Shown one piece after another: positions 22,563 to 34,163 of a DNA stretch of 64,000 nt. The notes below the pieces were generated by a model, which had not been told where the DNA came from, made no database searches, and saw nothing but the letters and a program-made list of their open reading frames with translations. How positions within the stretch are numbered: position 1 is the stretch's first letter; each line of letters begins with the position of its first letter. The DNA is from Chenopodium formosanum (Eukaryota; Streptophyta; Magnoliopsida; Caryophyllales; Amaranthaceae): the NCBI GenBank assembly GCA_024500155.1, contig CM044858.1:29282786-29346785 (forward strand), in the 5' to 3' direction. A program made the position numbers and the translations under genes.

Positions 22563-23222
22563 AGGGCCGTGGAACCGGGTTGATGGGTCATGGAAATGGG
22601 CCAAAATGAAATGGGCCAACCGAACCCAACTTGGGGCTCAAGGTTGGGTGACACATGGTTAATTCACATTACATGTGAAATGCCTTGGGGACCAAGGGAG
22701 AAAGTGGTCCACTCCTAACCATGTGACACTTGTTACTTGTTCCTTGGTTTATTTAACTAACGTTTGAATTCACCAATCTTTCCATGTGGGATCTTTTTGT
22801 GAAAAGTCCCACATTGAAAGATGAGTGAAATTCACAAGGCATACTTCCTTATAAATAGTCATGGCATGGCTTGAGAATTCTTTGCTTGAGTGGGAGTTAG
22901 AAAGAGCATTCCATGTTTTTGGGAAAACTCTTAAACTCTAATAACACTCGGGTTTTTGTCAGACCTTGCTAACTCCAAGGTAGCGGACCTTAAAGTCGTG
23001 TTCGTCCTTTGTGGGTGGATACCGTTGGAGGCACGGCGCTTGCGGTGCTAGAGGCTTTGAAGTAAGAGCCCATTTTTGTAAGGGCGAAGCTTGCTTCAAG
23101 GGTATGATTCGTTCTTCCTTTCTTGTGATTATTTATTTATGCTTTACGGTTTTATTAATTGCGAGTGGTTCCTTGGGTCGGGGTTGTTTCTGCGGTGAGT
23201 CGGACTCACCAAACCCCAACAG

Positions 23223-23235
23223 CGGTATCGGAGCC
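23223..23235 (+). other. Primer-binding site of CopB-1
   Basis: CGGTATCGGAGCC follows the LTR end by one base. It is one change away from the initiator-methionine tRNA PBS core GGTATCAGAGC found in the SIRE element of this window. Confidence 0.75.
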
Positions 23236-24185
23236 CCGCTTGTTTATTTTTATAATCATGTTTTTCAAGGTTTATTTTGGCTTAATTTTCTGGTTTAAGT
23301 TGCTAATTAGATTAGTAGCTCGGTTTTATTTATTTTAATCCCGTTTTTAATGTCGAGTTTGGCCTAGAACCTAGATTTTCGCCCAATACTAGTGAATTTT
23401 GGGTGGAAAACGTGTTCTGGAAAGGTATTTACCCCATAGGGACTGTGATTTTAGCCGAATTCTTACCAGAAATGCCTTTTTTGAGGGGTTTTTTGTTTTT
23501 GACGAAAATTTTTAAGTCTTTTCTAACCTTGAAATTAATGACATAACTTGTTGATTATGTGGTTGATTATTTGCATTATTTTCGGCATTTTTAAGTCCCC
23601 TTAAAGCACACTTACTTGGTAGTATTTGATGCTTAAAGGTTGATTTGTTTTCACATAATTGCAAACTAATTGCTTTTTAGTGTGAAAATTTTATTTTTGA
23701 GGCTTCCTAAGTGTTCTTATTCAATCTTTATTTTGTGATAAGTGATTGAAACTTTAAAAACCACTAAATTCCATGTTATTTTGTGTTAAACTTTCTTGTT
23801 TTACTCATTTTGAGTTGATTGGAAACATAAAGTTTCAATTTTTGTGTTTTTGTGATAGAAATTTTGTTATCTAGATGTTGGAAGATATAATTTTCAAGGA
23901 TTCACAAAATTTAGATGTTGGAATTTTCATTTGAACATTAAAGTTCATAATTTTCCAACTTCCCCTTACTTTGTCAAATTCTTAAGTTTAATTTAAATTG
24001 ATTAAATTGAAAGTGAGAAATTGCCTCAATTTAATTTTGCACCAAGCTAAACCAATTTAATTAAGAATGGTTCTTGGAATTATTTTGATTATTTGCACTT
24101 TGAAAATTTTATTAAGTTAGACTTGTTTAAAATTTTTTATTTTGCTCATTAAATTAGTTCTAGAAATAATTTAGAATTAATTAAT

Positions 24186-24420
24186 TTTGTCTCGCGAAAA
24201 GGGATGAACTCCCGAGGCCATGGCACGCAAAACGAGGCAAGGAACCACCTTGGCGAGTCGGGCTGCACAGTAGCCCGCATGTGACTGCCAAGGTGGCTAC
24301 CCCGCCTTGCGTGCGGCCACACGCGCGACAACAGCACACAGGCTGCAGCAGCCACGCGCAGGCGTGCCGTGGCAGCAACATGCGGCCGTGTGCCGTGGGC
24401 CGTGTGTGCGGATTTTTGGG
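24186..24420. other. GC-rich segment in the CopB-1 leader
   Basis: An abrupt switch from AT-rich to GC-rich sequence after TTTTGTCTCGCG, with repeated GCGTGC/GCAGCA-like words. The CopB-2 counterpart is 35095-35330. ORFs on both strands are by-products of the base composition. Confidence 0.6.
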
Positions 24421-24862
24421 TGTGTGCGTATGCTTGGTGCGGTGAGGTGACTAGCCGTAATTGTCTTAATGTTGCTTATTTTGCCGTTTTATTTATTTAA
24501 ATTAATTTTGTTTATTTTAATTAAAATTTTGGGAGGCTAGGCCTCGGTTTTGAGCGGCATTGGCAAAATTTCATTTTGACAAGTTTGGGTGCTACTGACT
24601 TAATTAATTAAATTAATTAAGGGAAATGCGGAATTTAGTGGGAGCTTCAATTATTAATGACGTCAATTACATAATCGGTTAAACAACTTTGACTAGTTTT
24701 AATTAGGCGTGTTGATCGGATTAACCGCCTAGATTAGTTACTAGTGCGCGCGTTGTTTAAATGCATTTTACTTGTTTGATTTTGTAAATTGCATGGGCCA
24801 TTCACAAATGTGAATGAATGAATGGAATGTATATTCTATCTCACAGGTTTAATGAAATGGCA

Positions 24863-24998
24863 ACTAGTGGGACCCGACTAGGATAAAAAATACGGACTAC
24901 GTGCTGTTATGTATTTTTGTAAATCTAAATACGGTCTACGCACCGTTAAGTATTTTTGTACTTTTATATTTAGATTATTCCTAGTCGTAGACACTAGT
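24863..24998 (+). other. Candidate structured RNA element in the CopB-1 leader
   Basis: Nested complementary arms: ACTAGTG (24863-24869) with CACTAGT (24992-24998), CGACTAGGA (24875-24883) with TCCTAGTCG (24979-24987), and AATCTAAATA with TATTTAGATT inside. Two similar hairpins with loops reading CTACG are flanked by AAATACGG and GTATTT. The same layout occurs in CopB-2 and, in degenerate form, at 33680-33790. RNA folding is inferred from pairing only. Confidence 0.6.
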
Positions 24999-25398
24999 AT
25001 TTGCATAGTTTGGTTAAGTCTTGAAGACGGCGTATCTTGGAAGACAAAGCCTTAAATTGCAAATGAAGACCTTTTGAAGATTTGAAGAATTCAAGGGGTC
25101 ATGCTAGTTGCCAATATGGATCTATAATTTCGCTTTATATTAGGCTTATATATATGTGAATTATTCGTTAGATGCATGGTTAGGTTTTCTTGATGTTGTG
25201 ATGATTAGTTAAGTTCACTTAAATCAACCAACATAGAAATCCTAGGTCCCTAATAATATTAAGTCAAACTTGCCTTTCCAAAGCGATACTTATCGACCGG
25301 ACGAGGATGATGGTAGGCTACGCCAAAGCGAGGTGCTATCACTTCTCCAAGGCGCATAAGGCACACCGGGTGTGCACGTTGGTTTTGGTTTAACTCAT

Positions 25399-25427
25399 CG
25401 GTATGAGTGAGGAGTCCTCACATACCG
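25399..25427 (+). other. Strong hairpin in the CopB-1 leader
   Basis: Arms CGGTATG-AG-TGAGG and CCTCACATACCG give 12 base pairs with a 2-nt bulge and a 3-nt loop. It is identical in CopB-2 at 36387-36415. Confidence 0.6.
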
Positions 25428-26300
25428 TGGCAAAAAAGATACATCATCAAAGATGCATTAGATGCGACGATTGTCTAACCAAGAGAGGCTTAGAGCCATT
25501 AGCAAGGCAATGCTTACCCATGAGTGTTTAAGACAAGCCAAAGCATGCTTAACCACTCTTTGTTTCTTCGGATCTTGGAATCGCCTTATTTTCGCCAAAT
25601 AGGGACAATTTTTATGCGTAAATAAGACGTTTAATAAGATTGAAGTTTGCATGAATGCTATTAAATTTCAAACTTATTATGTTCTTGATAAATGGTTATA
25701 CTTTGCACTTATATTTATAGTACTCTAAATCAAATGATATTGTTTCCATGATTGGTAAAGGAAATCCTTGAGAATAGTTCTCAAAGAAAGGAAAAGCATT
25801 TCTAAAATACAATTCTCATAAATGACTTTTATAACTAAGTCCGAAAGGACGGCTGGACATTATGTATTCAAAATACTAGGTAGTTTTAATAAAACATGAG
25901 GAATTGAGTTGCAATCTCAAGATTGTCAATGTTTGACAACCAACGTATCTTTTTGCATCATAATTGAGTAGGACTCATTGATGTAGTAATTCGAGTAAGA
26001 ATTAATGGAAAAGATGGAACTTTGTTTAACGGCGCACTAGGTGCTTGATTATGCCTAACAAAGTATAAGAGTCAAGGTACTTAAAGAAATGATTCTTAAA
26101 GTAAGATTATGAGATATTGTATGATAAGAAATATAGGAAAGAAGGAACGAAGAAAAGGAATTAGATTTCATTTCAACTCACGAGTTCATGTTATTGTAGT
26201 TAACTTAGCAATTCGTTATCTTCACAAGTATCGGATACTGCTTGAGTGTTCCACTATGATAGTGACCTCAAACTATTGAAGTTAAGCTAAGTTATCTACT

Positions 26301-29300
26301 TACAAGCTTAAAATGAAGCAAGAAGAGCTACATCAGTTCTAAGGTCGTATGTTTTGTTTAAAGACCTTTTAAGTCAGAGGCTGGAACAAGTAATTGTTAT
26401 TATGTTCCATAATCAGCAATTGATCTGTTTACACACGGAAAGACTCACATTCAATGTAATGAGCAATATTTGCGAGATTTATATGAATGGCATGGTTATC
26501 CAAGCATTGAGTCAAGAATGCTTGATTATAAACAAACATTTCCCTAACATGATAAACTCACTAAGTTCAAGTCATGGGCTTGATTTGCGTTCCAAACATC
26601 TTTAGCAATGTCACGTCGACAAGAACATACTCAAGGCTCTATTAGATAGGCTCTTGATAGTTGCTCGAATTGGAATCGTTCTAAGACAAGCAAGTCTTAC
26701 TTGTTGAAACCGACAAAGCAGAGAGCTATTGTTCTTGGTATAGACAATTGACTTTGAAGGCTAAAGAGGATATAATTACTTCAATGTTTCACAAAGAATT
26801 TGAAAGGATATGGCTATATTCATCAAATGTGAATAAACTTGACTTGAGTAGCTCAAGAAACCAGTGAAGTACGGAATCGACTTGGCAAGATATCAAAACG
26901 TCTAGATTAGATCGAGCAATGTTTGCTTGAGCTAAGCGTGACCATCTCAAAGTTATGAATGGAAATTTTCATAAATGAACTCCACAAAGAACATAGTGTG
27001 TCTTCACGGAGACCTCGGTGTCATTTGAAAATGACTCGAACAATGATGGTTCACAACCCTTCCTATAAAGTTCATAAAGATTTGCACAAATGATTAATGT
27101 TACACTAAACAATATGTCAAAGCTAAGAAAGGACGCCATATTGAGTTATGGATAGAAATAACTTCTAAAAGTCTTTTCAAGTATATGTCTAAGGCTCTTA
27201 GTCTCAGTGGTAGTTCACTAGCTAAGTGGGAGCTGAATGGCTCAATAAAGAGTAAGATAGCTCAAGTAGGAGCTAACTTTTTGTTTCACAACGAATTTTT
27301 ACCCAAAGACAATATACATGTCTCTTTATAAGCATTCAAGTGAGACTACGGGCATTACCTCCACATCCTAATTGAGAAAATAATGTTTGTTGCTCTAAGT
27401 GGTGTCTTTCTGGAAAGTAACACGTTTCCAAAACGACAAGTGGGAGGAAAATGAACTCGATGACCATCGAGCTTAGCAACAAACTAGAACTGAGAATCTC
27501 GGAAGACCTTAAAGGACTTCATGAGAATGCTTGATCAAGAATACTCAAAAGGACTTTACAACTGCCTTAAAAGAGAATTCATTACTCACAAAACATTAAA
27601 AATGTTGGAGAAAGATCAACATAATAAAAGGGCTTTGAAAGCGCCTTAAAACTCAGTGTTTGATGCAATTACCCCGTATAGGTATAGAATTCACCAAAGG
27701 CTTGGATTGAATCCTATAAATTTTCTATTAAGTTAGAAACAAACCTAAGACTTACAAGCAAAGGAATAATGTCTTGTAAGATAGCTACGACAAATCCAAA
27801 TTCCGAATGATGGTTAAAAGCCATGAAAATCCGAAATAGACTCCATGTTTGAAAATCATGTTCGAAACTTTATTAATTTGCATGAAGGATGAAAGATCCA
27901 TCGATTGCAAATAAGTTTTCAAGGAGAAACCTGACAAATGTGGAAATATATATGCATACATAGCTAGGTTGGTTGAAAAGGATATAATTAATTTCAAGGA
28001 GTTGATTTTAATAAAAACCTATTCACCAATCGGAATGCTTAAGACTTTTCGTGATTGATCTAGAAAAATTGCACATATGAAATATGGCAAAATAGATACA
28101 AAAACCGCCTACCCAAAATAGGATTTTGGAAGTGACAATGGAATAGTCTAAGGGTTTTGAAAATCTAAATAATGCTAGATTTGAAAGCAAGCACATGGAA
28201 TCCGTCATGGGATTAAAGGAAGCATTGCATGAAGGAATTGGAACGTGTTTTCTCATAAAGTTAATAAGAGGATTGACTTATGGAGAAACATAGAAATTCT
28301 AATGAATAAGAAGTTTAGTGGGAGCAAAAACAATGGTCCAACAAGAAGTTTACGAACTCTATTGTGAAACAACCCTCAAATGCTAAATGTTTAGATTTGA
28401 AAGTATTTTCGACAATGGACCGAGCTAAAGACGATACTTAGTACATGTAGGGAATTAAGTTCTATGGTATAGACTTAATTAAATGTTTAAATGAGTAAAG
28501 GAATTTACCATGTTAAACATGAAGGACTTTGAAAGGCTTTCGACCCATATGTATGAAGTTAAGTAAATATTTGACCTATGTATAAGCTAGGCTAAGTACT
28601 AAATCAAACAAGAAAGACTCTAGTAAGACTTTAAACCATATCATATAGCGAACAATTGGGCAAGATTCAGTGTAACTGTCTGAGCTAAATGTCGCATGGA
28701 TAGAATAAAATTGAGAATAATTCTAGAATTAAATCCATCATAAAAAGCTATGATATGGAATCGTCAGACGACTTACATGCTTAGAGCATGTGAAGTACGT
28801 ATATAATACCAATCGACATTAATCTAATTATTAGATCATTAGATTATAGTCAAGAACATCCATAAAACTTAGATAAGTAGTTGGATGAAGTTCTTGATGC
28901 ATGGAAACAAATATAATTTGAGTTTTGATGTTGCAAGCACAAACCTTAACAAGGATTAGATCCTTAGCAAGGATGCCATTTATAAGCACGAGGCAAGAAG
29001 CGTAGTGGCTTAATAATGGTAACATGGATGTGCATCCATGTATAATGTGCGGGAATTTAAGTAAAATTTCCATAATCACAATTGATTAGGGTATCCCAAA
29101 TCGTTGTGAGTCGCTTGGAGTGAAACCCAAGCAAGAAATCATCAGGGAGTCTACTAAAATATATGTTGAGAATATTGTTGCCTTAAAGGCAATAATAAGG
29201 AAAGATGTTAAATGGAAAGGTTCATTGTTGAACATTAATGATTGCAGGTTGTCAAGTGGAAGGTCTCAAATCATAAAAATGAGTGGGAGCCATTGCTTGG

Positions 29301-30350
29301 ACAATAAATTGTGAATCACATGTAATCCATTAACACTCTCAAAATTTTATCATCTTATTATGGAAATGGTGGATAATGAAGATGCTAAGGTTTGCAAAGT
29401 AATTATAACTAAACCTATGCAATAAGTGAACGACAACATTCATAATTGCATGAAAGAAATCAAGCATATCAAATATGAGTGTGATTTTTATGAATGTTCT
29501 ATGAAGAGTACTACTCTTAAAACATTTGGGAAAAACCATTTATCATAAGATGAAACATTGTGAAGTTTCATAGTGGAATAAAATATTTCTAAATATTCCA
29601 CAAAACTATTCAATTGTGGTTTAGAATTAAATAACGAGTCCATTCGATTTTAATAAATATTCAAAATAGGGTATCAAGTCAATGGCTTGGATATAGAAAC
29701 ACCTATTAAGTGAACATTGAATATTTTAATCGAAATTATCCCTAATTAAGGTCATATTTTGTGGACGATTGATGACCATCAAAGATTAGTGTGTGGTATG
29801 ATTTATAGCACCGTTTCTTGTGCTATGAGGATATAAATCATTTGCACAAGTATTGGTTTAGAACCATACTGGATCGACCTATGAGGATACTTTAAGAGAT
29901 TTAAAAATCGTCATAAGTATTTTCTCATTATTACTATCGGAACTCTTTTCCTTTGACCATGAGTAGTGGAAGATCTCTTGTTTGAGTACTGGTCCGCTTT
30001 GGTATCCGCCAAACGTCTGCCGTAACTTGGGATTATAAAGACAGATATCAGGCGGGTGAGTCCTCTTAGTAAGAGAAGCTACATTACAAGAATGGAAATG
30101 TCCCCCTACTAACAATAGGGAACATGTCTTGTTGTTTACAAGGCCTCTCGAAGAGCGAGAGTGTGAAAATGCATAGCCGTGCTCAGATGGATTTTAGAAA
30201 TCATCAGCTTATTGACAGCTAAACTTGGATTTCGAGAAACACTTCTGGACGTAACAGAGATGATGAGTAATCTTACTCTGTAGTTCATGAAGAGACATGA
30301 ATAGACATAGGATAAGGGCTATACACTAAATGCACACTTGTCCGGAAGAC
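26301..30350 (+). pseudogene. Decayed copia gag-pol of CopB-1
   Basis: No intact frame. Across 27790-28335, shifting between frames, the stretch translates into a recognisable but stop-ridden copia reverse transcriptase. Seen pieces include SIRILIA-like and YSPIGMLK sequence, DTKTAYPK at the place of the first catalytic Asp, and KKFSGSKNNG near the end. The stretches 26301-27780 and 28340-30350 probably held gag, protease, integrase and RNase H, but I cannot identify domains there. The same decay is shared with CopB-2, so the mutations may largely predate the split of the copies. Confidence 0.6.
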
Positions 30351-30362
30351 AAGTGGGAGATT
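30351..30362 (+). other. Polypurine tract of CopB-1
   Basis: CAAGTGGGAGAT directly before TGAAAGG of the 3' LTR; the same motif precedes the CopB-2 and CopD 3' LTRs. Confidence 0.75.
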
Positions 30363-31618
30363 GAAAGGAATGGTGTCCTTCGAACAAGTGTATTATTCTG
30401 ATAGCGGGTTCAGAATAATTAGAAAGCTAATATATTCAGTAAGGTCAAGTGATCGGAATGCCTGGGTGGAGGCCGCTTCCGATCAATAATATTAATATAA
30501 TTAATATTAAAGCTTAATCTTGACTGAACCCTTCGGGTCACACCCTAGCAAAATATACGAACTGACTCGACGAATTAATTCGGAAGAAATTAATTCGTCG
30601 CCCGAGTGTTAAATATTTAGACGTCGGAAATTCGAGCTTGGAGCGTCGAAACCGAGCGTCGGAAAATCTCAAATGTCGAGCCAAATTTTAGGATTTGGCG
30701 AGACGGGAAAATGCATCAAGTAACAAGTAAAATCCTAGCCACGCAAAAGGCTAGGAATGCATGCCCAATAGAAGCATGCCACGTGGCAGCACACATGGCA
30801 AAAAAAACGCCATGTGGCAGCACACGTGGCCGCCACGTTGGCAGCGGCCAAGTGGCAGCAGCCACCTAGTGGCAGCCACTAAGTGGCAGCGTGCCACGTG
30901 GAAGCGTGCCACGTGGCAGCGCCATGGTGGCGGCGCGCCACGGTGGCGACATATGTGGCAAGGGCCGTGGACCCGGGTTGATGGGTTATGGACACGGGCC
31001 AAAATGAAATGGGCCAACCGAACCCAACTTGGGGCTCAAGGTTGGGTGACACATGGTAATTCACATTGCATGTGAAACGCCTTGGGGACCAAGGGAGAAA
31101 GTGGTCCACTCCTAACCATGTGACACTTGTTACTTGTTCCTTGGTTTATTTAACTAAGGGTTGAATTCACCAATCTTTCCATGTGGGATCTTTTTGTGAA
31201 AAGTCCCACATTGAAAGATGAGTGAAATTCACAAGGCATACTTCCTTATATATAGTCATGGCATGGCTTGAGAATTCTTTGCTTGAGTGGGAGTTATAAA
31301 GAGCATTCCATATTTTTGGGAAAACTCTTAAACTCTAATAAGACTCGGGTTTTGGTCGGACCTTGCTAACTCCAAGGTAGCGGACCTTAAAGTCGTGTTC
31401 GTCCTTTGTGGGTGGATAAGGTTGGAGGCACGGCGCTTGCGGTGCTCGAGGCTTTCAAGTAAGAGCCCGTTTTTGTAAGGGCGAAGCTCGCTTCAAGGGT
31501 ATGATTCGTTCTCCCTTTCTTGTGATTATTAATTTATGCTTTATGGTTTTATTAATTGCGAGTGGTTCCTTGGGTCGGGGTTGTTTCCGCGGTGAGTCGG
31601 ACTCACCAAACCCCAACA
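30363..31618 (+). repeat. CopB-1 3' LTR
   Basis: 1256 bp, TGAAAGG to CCCCAACA, uninterrupted. TATA-like TATATATA at 31247-31254. CACGTG-type repeat island at 30775-30962. Confidence 0.87.
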
Positions 31619-32493
31619 TAATTTTCATTGAAGTAAACTAACGTGTGTATTTTGTTATTAGAATGAGGTACGAGGCATCAAGTATGTAATCTTATTGCTC
31701 TATTCTTGTAGAAAGCATGTTTATTTTATTAATTCCTAGTATCATGTTAGGATGTTTTTATTGCTTTCTAGAATCATGTTTAGGGTGCCTTTACTCTTTT
31801 CTAATATTATGATATCATGTTAGTACCATGTTAGGTCTAAAGCTTTGATCTTTATTGCTTAGTGACATGCTAGGATTTGTTATTAATCTTGTTAGTATCA
31901 TGCCTAGGATCTTGCTATTATATTTAAGCTTTATTATGCCTTATCATGATTATCATTATGCTTATTTATCATTATTATTCTCATTACCATGTTGCTTGAT
32001 ATATATTATTGTTATTGCTTGATCACGCCTTTTATGCTTGTTTAAAGGGAATTTATACTTGAAATCACGCTTAATAAGATAATTAATAATTTGGTTTAGG
32101 CTAATATGATTTTAATTAAAGTGATCGCCAATAATAGTTTTATTTGTGCATTAATATTCAACCAACATAGATAAACAGGTTTAGGATTAATATAATGTTT
32201 GTATGTTAGTTAGAAAGCGCACATGAATACGAGTAGAACAAAGTAGAGGCCTATTTTATAAGGTGGGCCCTTTCTTTTGTAGATTGGATTCGTACCCTCA
32301 TCCCCGAACCCTATTCGGTTCAAGACCTTATGGAGTTGACGATCTCCTGGATCGTTTTGGGTATACAAGTTCCTAAAACTTGTTGGCGACTCTTTTGCTC
32401 TAGCTTTCTTCCCTTTGGAACGCCACCATACTTTAGTGTATGATCACAGTGGGGTTCAACTTTGGGGTTATAGTGCTTGAAATATTCCCTACA
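31619..32493 (+). repeat. Third Tat-1-type LTR fragment
   Basis: It matches the Tat-1 LTR from about window position 142 to its end at 1048, with more substitutions than the two Tat-1 LTRs show to each other. It ends exactly in CCCTACA, with no PBS after it, and then copia LTR sequence follows. The left part is missing where it meets CopB-1. Confidence 0.8.
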
Positions 32494-32877
32494 GCAACCA
32501 ATCCCAAAAACCCTAATCCTCTCTCAAACTCACGGCTCTGTCCTCCCCCCTTTGGACTCACGGGCGACCACCCCTAATGGTGCGTGTGGTGGCCTATGCT
32601 GGTTCATGGTTGGTTCGTTGTTCGTTCTTCTCCGTAGAAGGTCAATTGAAGGGTTCAATTGCAACTAACTAGCATTAGTGGAGGTCTTAATCTGTGCCCG
32701 TGGACCAAGTAGAGGAATCACGCTTGGGGTTCTTTATCTCCCATTGTTCTTGCTCGATCGCACGTGGAATCACGCTTCAAAGGTACAATTATATGTTCTT
32801 TATCTCCCATTGTTCTTGCTCGATCGCACGTGTGATGCAATGATCCTTGGTTTTGGTACTTGATTGAATATGATTCA
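32494..32877 (+). repeat. LTR fragment related to CopD, with internal duplication
   Basis: It matches 56995-57345 closely. A segment of about 38 bp containing TCTCCCATTGTTCTTGCTCG occurs twice in tandem here (about 32730-32768 and 32794-32831) but once in the sister sequence near 57235. Confidence 0.75.
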
Positions 32878-33805
32878 TGCAGTGCAGCCCTGGAGCAACG
32901 CAGGTAGATTCAGGAGATGAAGAAGGCGGCTCCGGCAGGTGGAGCCCACTATGTAGTGGATTGGAAATGTTCCGGTCAGAGCTGTTGCCTGCGCCATGGC
33001 TGGGATGGGTTCCTGGTTGCGGATTGGCTTGCCGTTGTGCGTTGGTTGGGGTCTTCTCCCTGACTGACGTGCTTCTGTTGCTGTGTTGGCTGGGTTCCTC
33101 CTGGCTGACGTGGCAGCAGACAGCAATATTAAAAAAAAAATATTTTTATTTAAATTATTTGTTTTAAAGATTTTCAAAATAAAATCTGATTTTATTTTGG
33201 GACATAATCAAATTTCAAAAGTTGTTTTTTGATAGTTATCCTAAATTAAAGTTGTTAATTTTGGATAGGATTTGTTAGAATATTTTGAGCATATTCCAAA
33301 AAGATAAAGATGTTTTTAAATAAAGTGATTATCCCATAATCATTTTTGGATATAATTGATTTAAAATTTTGTCATTAGCTAGTAATTAGGATTGAATTTT
33401 CTAACGTTGTTAGGATAATCTTTGAGGATAAACATGATTTATCTTTTAAGATTAAAATAAGATTTGATTCTATCTCATGCTTAAATTAAAATATACGATA
33501 TTTTATTGATGGTCATGAATAATATATGATATTATCTAATTACAGTAATTAAAATATGAGATATTTAGGTGCCATGTTTCCTTAATTGTGAACATTCGAT
33601 GTTGTAGTTTAGGAAAGCATGATGAGTGATTTATTATGAGGCAATTTTATAATATATGATGTTTATAGCTATATAATGACTAGTATGGCCCAGTAGATTG
33701 CTAAATACGATCTACGCATCGTTATGTATTTTTGTAATCTAAGTACGGTCTAAGAGCCGATAAAGTATTTTTGTAATTTTATTTTATTTTATTTAAGTAG
33801 TAGAT
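32878..33805. other. Unassigned sequence, probably part of a copia leader
   Basis: No gene seen. A GC-rich part (32878-33125) is followed by AT-rich sequence. Near 33680-33790 it carries a degenerate version of the paired-hairpin element of the CopB leader, so it is likely the leader of a related copia element. Confidence 0.5.
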
Positions 33806-34150
33806 TTCTTTGCTTGAGTGGGAGTTAGAAAGAGCATTCCATATTTTTTGGAAAACTCTTAAACTCTAATAACACTCGGGTTTTGATCGAACCTTGCTAA
33901 CTCCAAGGTAGCGGACCTTAAAGTCGTGTTCGTCCTTTGTGGGTGGATACAGTTGGAGGCGCGACATTTGCGGTGCTCAAGGCTTTCAAGTAAGAGCCCG
34001 TTTTGTGAGGGCGAATCTCGCTTCAAGGGTATGATTCGTTCTTCCTTTTCTTATGATTATTTATTTATGCTTTATGGTTTTATTAATTACGAGTGGTTCC
34101 TTGGGTCGGGGTTATTTCCGCGGTGAGTCGGACTCACCAAACCCCAACAG

Positions 34151-34163
34151 CGGTATCGGAGCC
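34151..34163 (+). other. Primer-binding site of CopB-2
   Basis: CGGTATCGGAGCC, as in CopB-1. Confidence 0.72.

Larger units (their letters stand above)
20274..23221 (+). repeat. CopB-1 5' LTR with nested solo LTR
   Basis: LTR parts 20274-20668 and 22363-23221 match 30363-31618, with a 1.7-kb insertion between. The TATA box TATAAATA is at 22850-22857. A GC-rich CACGTG-type repeat island lies at 22375-22562. Confidence 0.85.
23236..26300 (+). other. CopB-1 untranslated leader with structured elements
   Basis: No gene in this stretch. It contains a GC-rich segment (24186-24420), a compound stem structure (24863-24998) and a strong hairpin (25399-25427). All are conserved in CopB-2, while ORFs are short and not shared. 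Confidence 0.6.
20274..31618 (+). mobile_element. CopB-1: decayed Ty1/copia LTR retrotransposon
   Basis: 5' LTR 20274-23221 (carrying a solo LTR), PBS 23223-23235 matching the initiator-Met type, long leader, decayed coding region, PPT ending at 30362, 3' LTR 30363-31618. LTRs start TGAAAGG and end CCCCAACA. No open frame longer than about 90 codons remains, but a plus-strand stretch at 27790-28335 still shows a copia RT in shifted frames. The 5-bp flanks differ (AATAC left, TAATT right), so this is not a simple insertion: the right flank belongs to another Tat LTR copy. Confidence 0.82.

Noticed and set aside
22281..22662. Overlapping His/Trp/Ala-rich ORFs on both strands (also at 30751-31109 and 44150-44456)
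   Set aside because: They are open in several frames at once over the CACGTG-type repeat island of the CopB LTR, a result of GC-rich repeats rather than coding.
26354..26605. 83-codon ORF in CopB-1, with a 61-codon relative at 37419-37604
   Set aside because: Similar in both copies only because the elements are copies; no domain, and the surroundings are a decayed pol.
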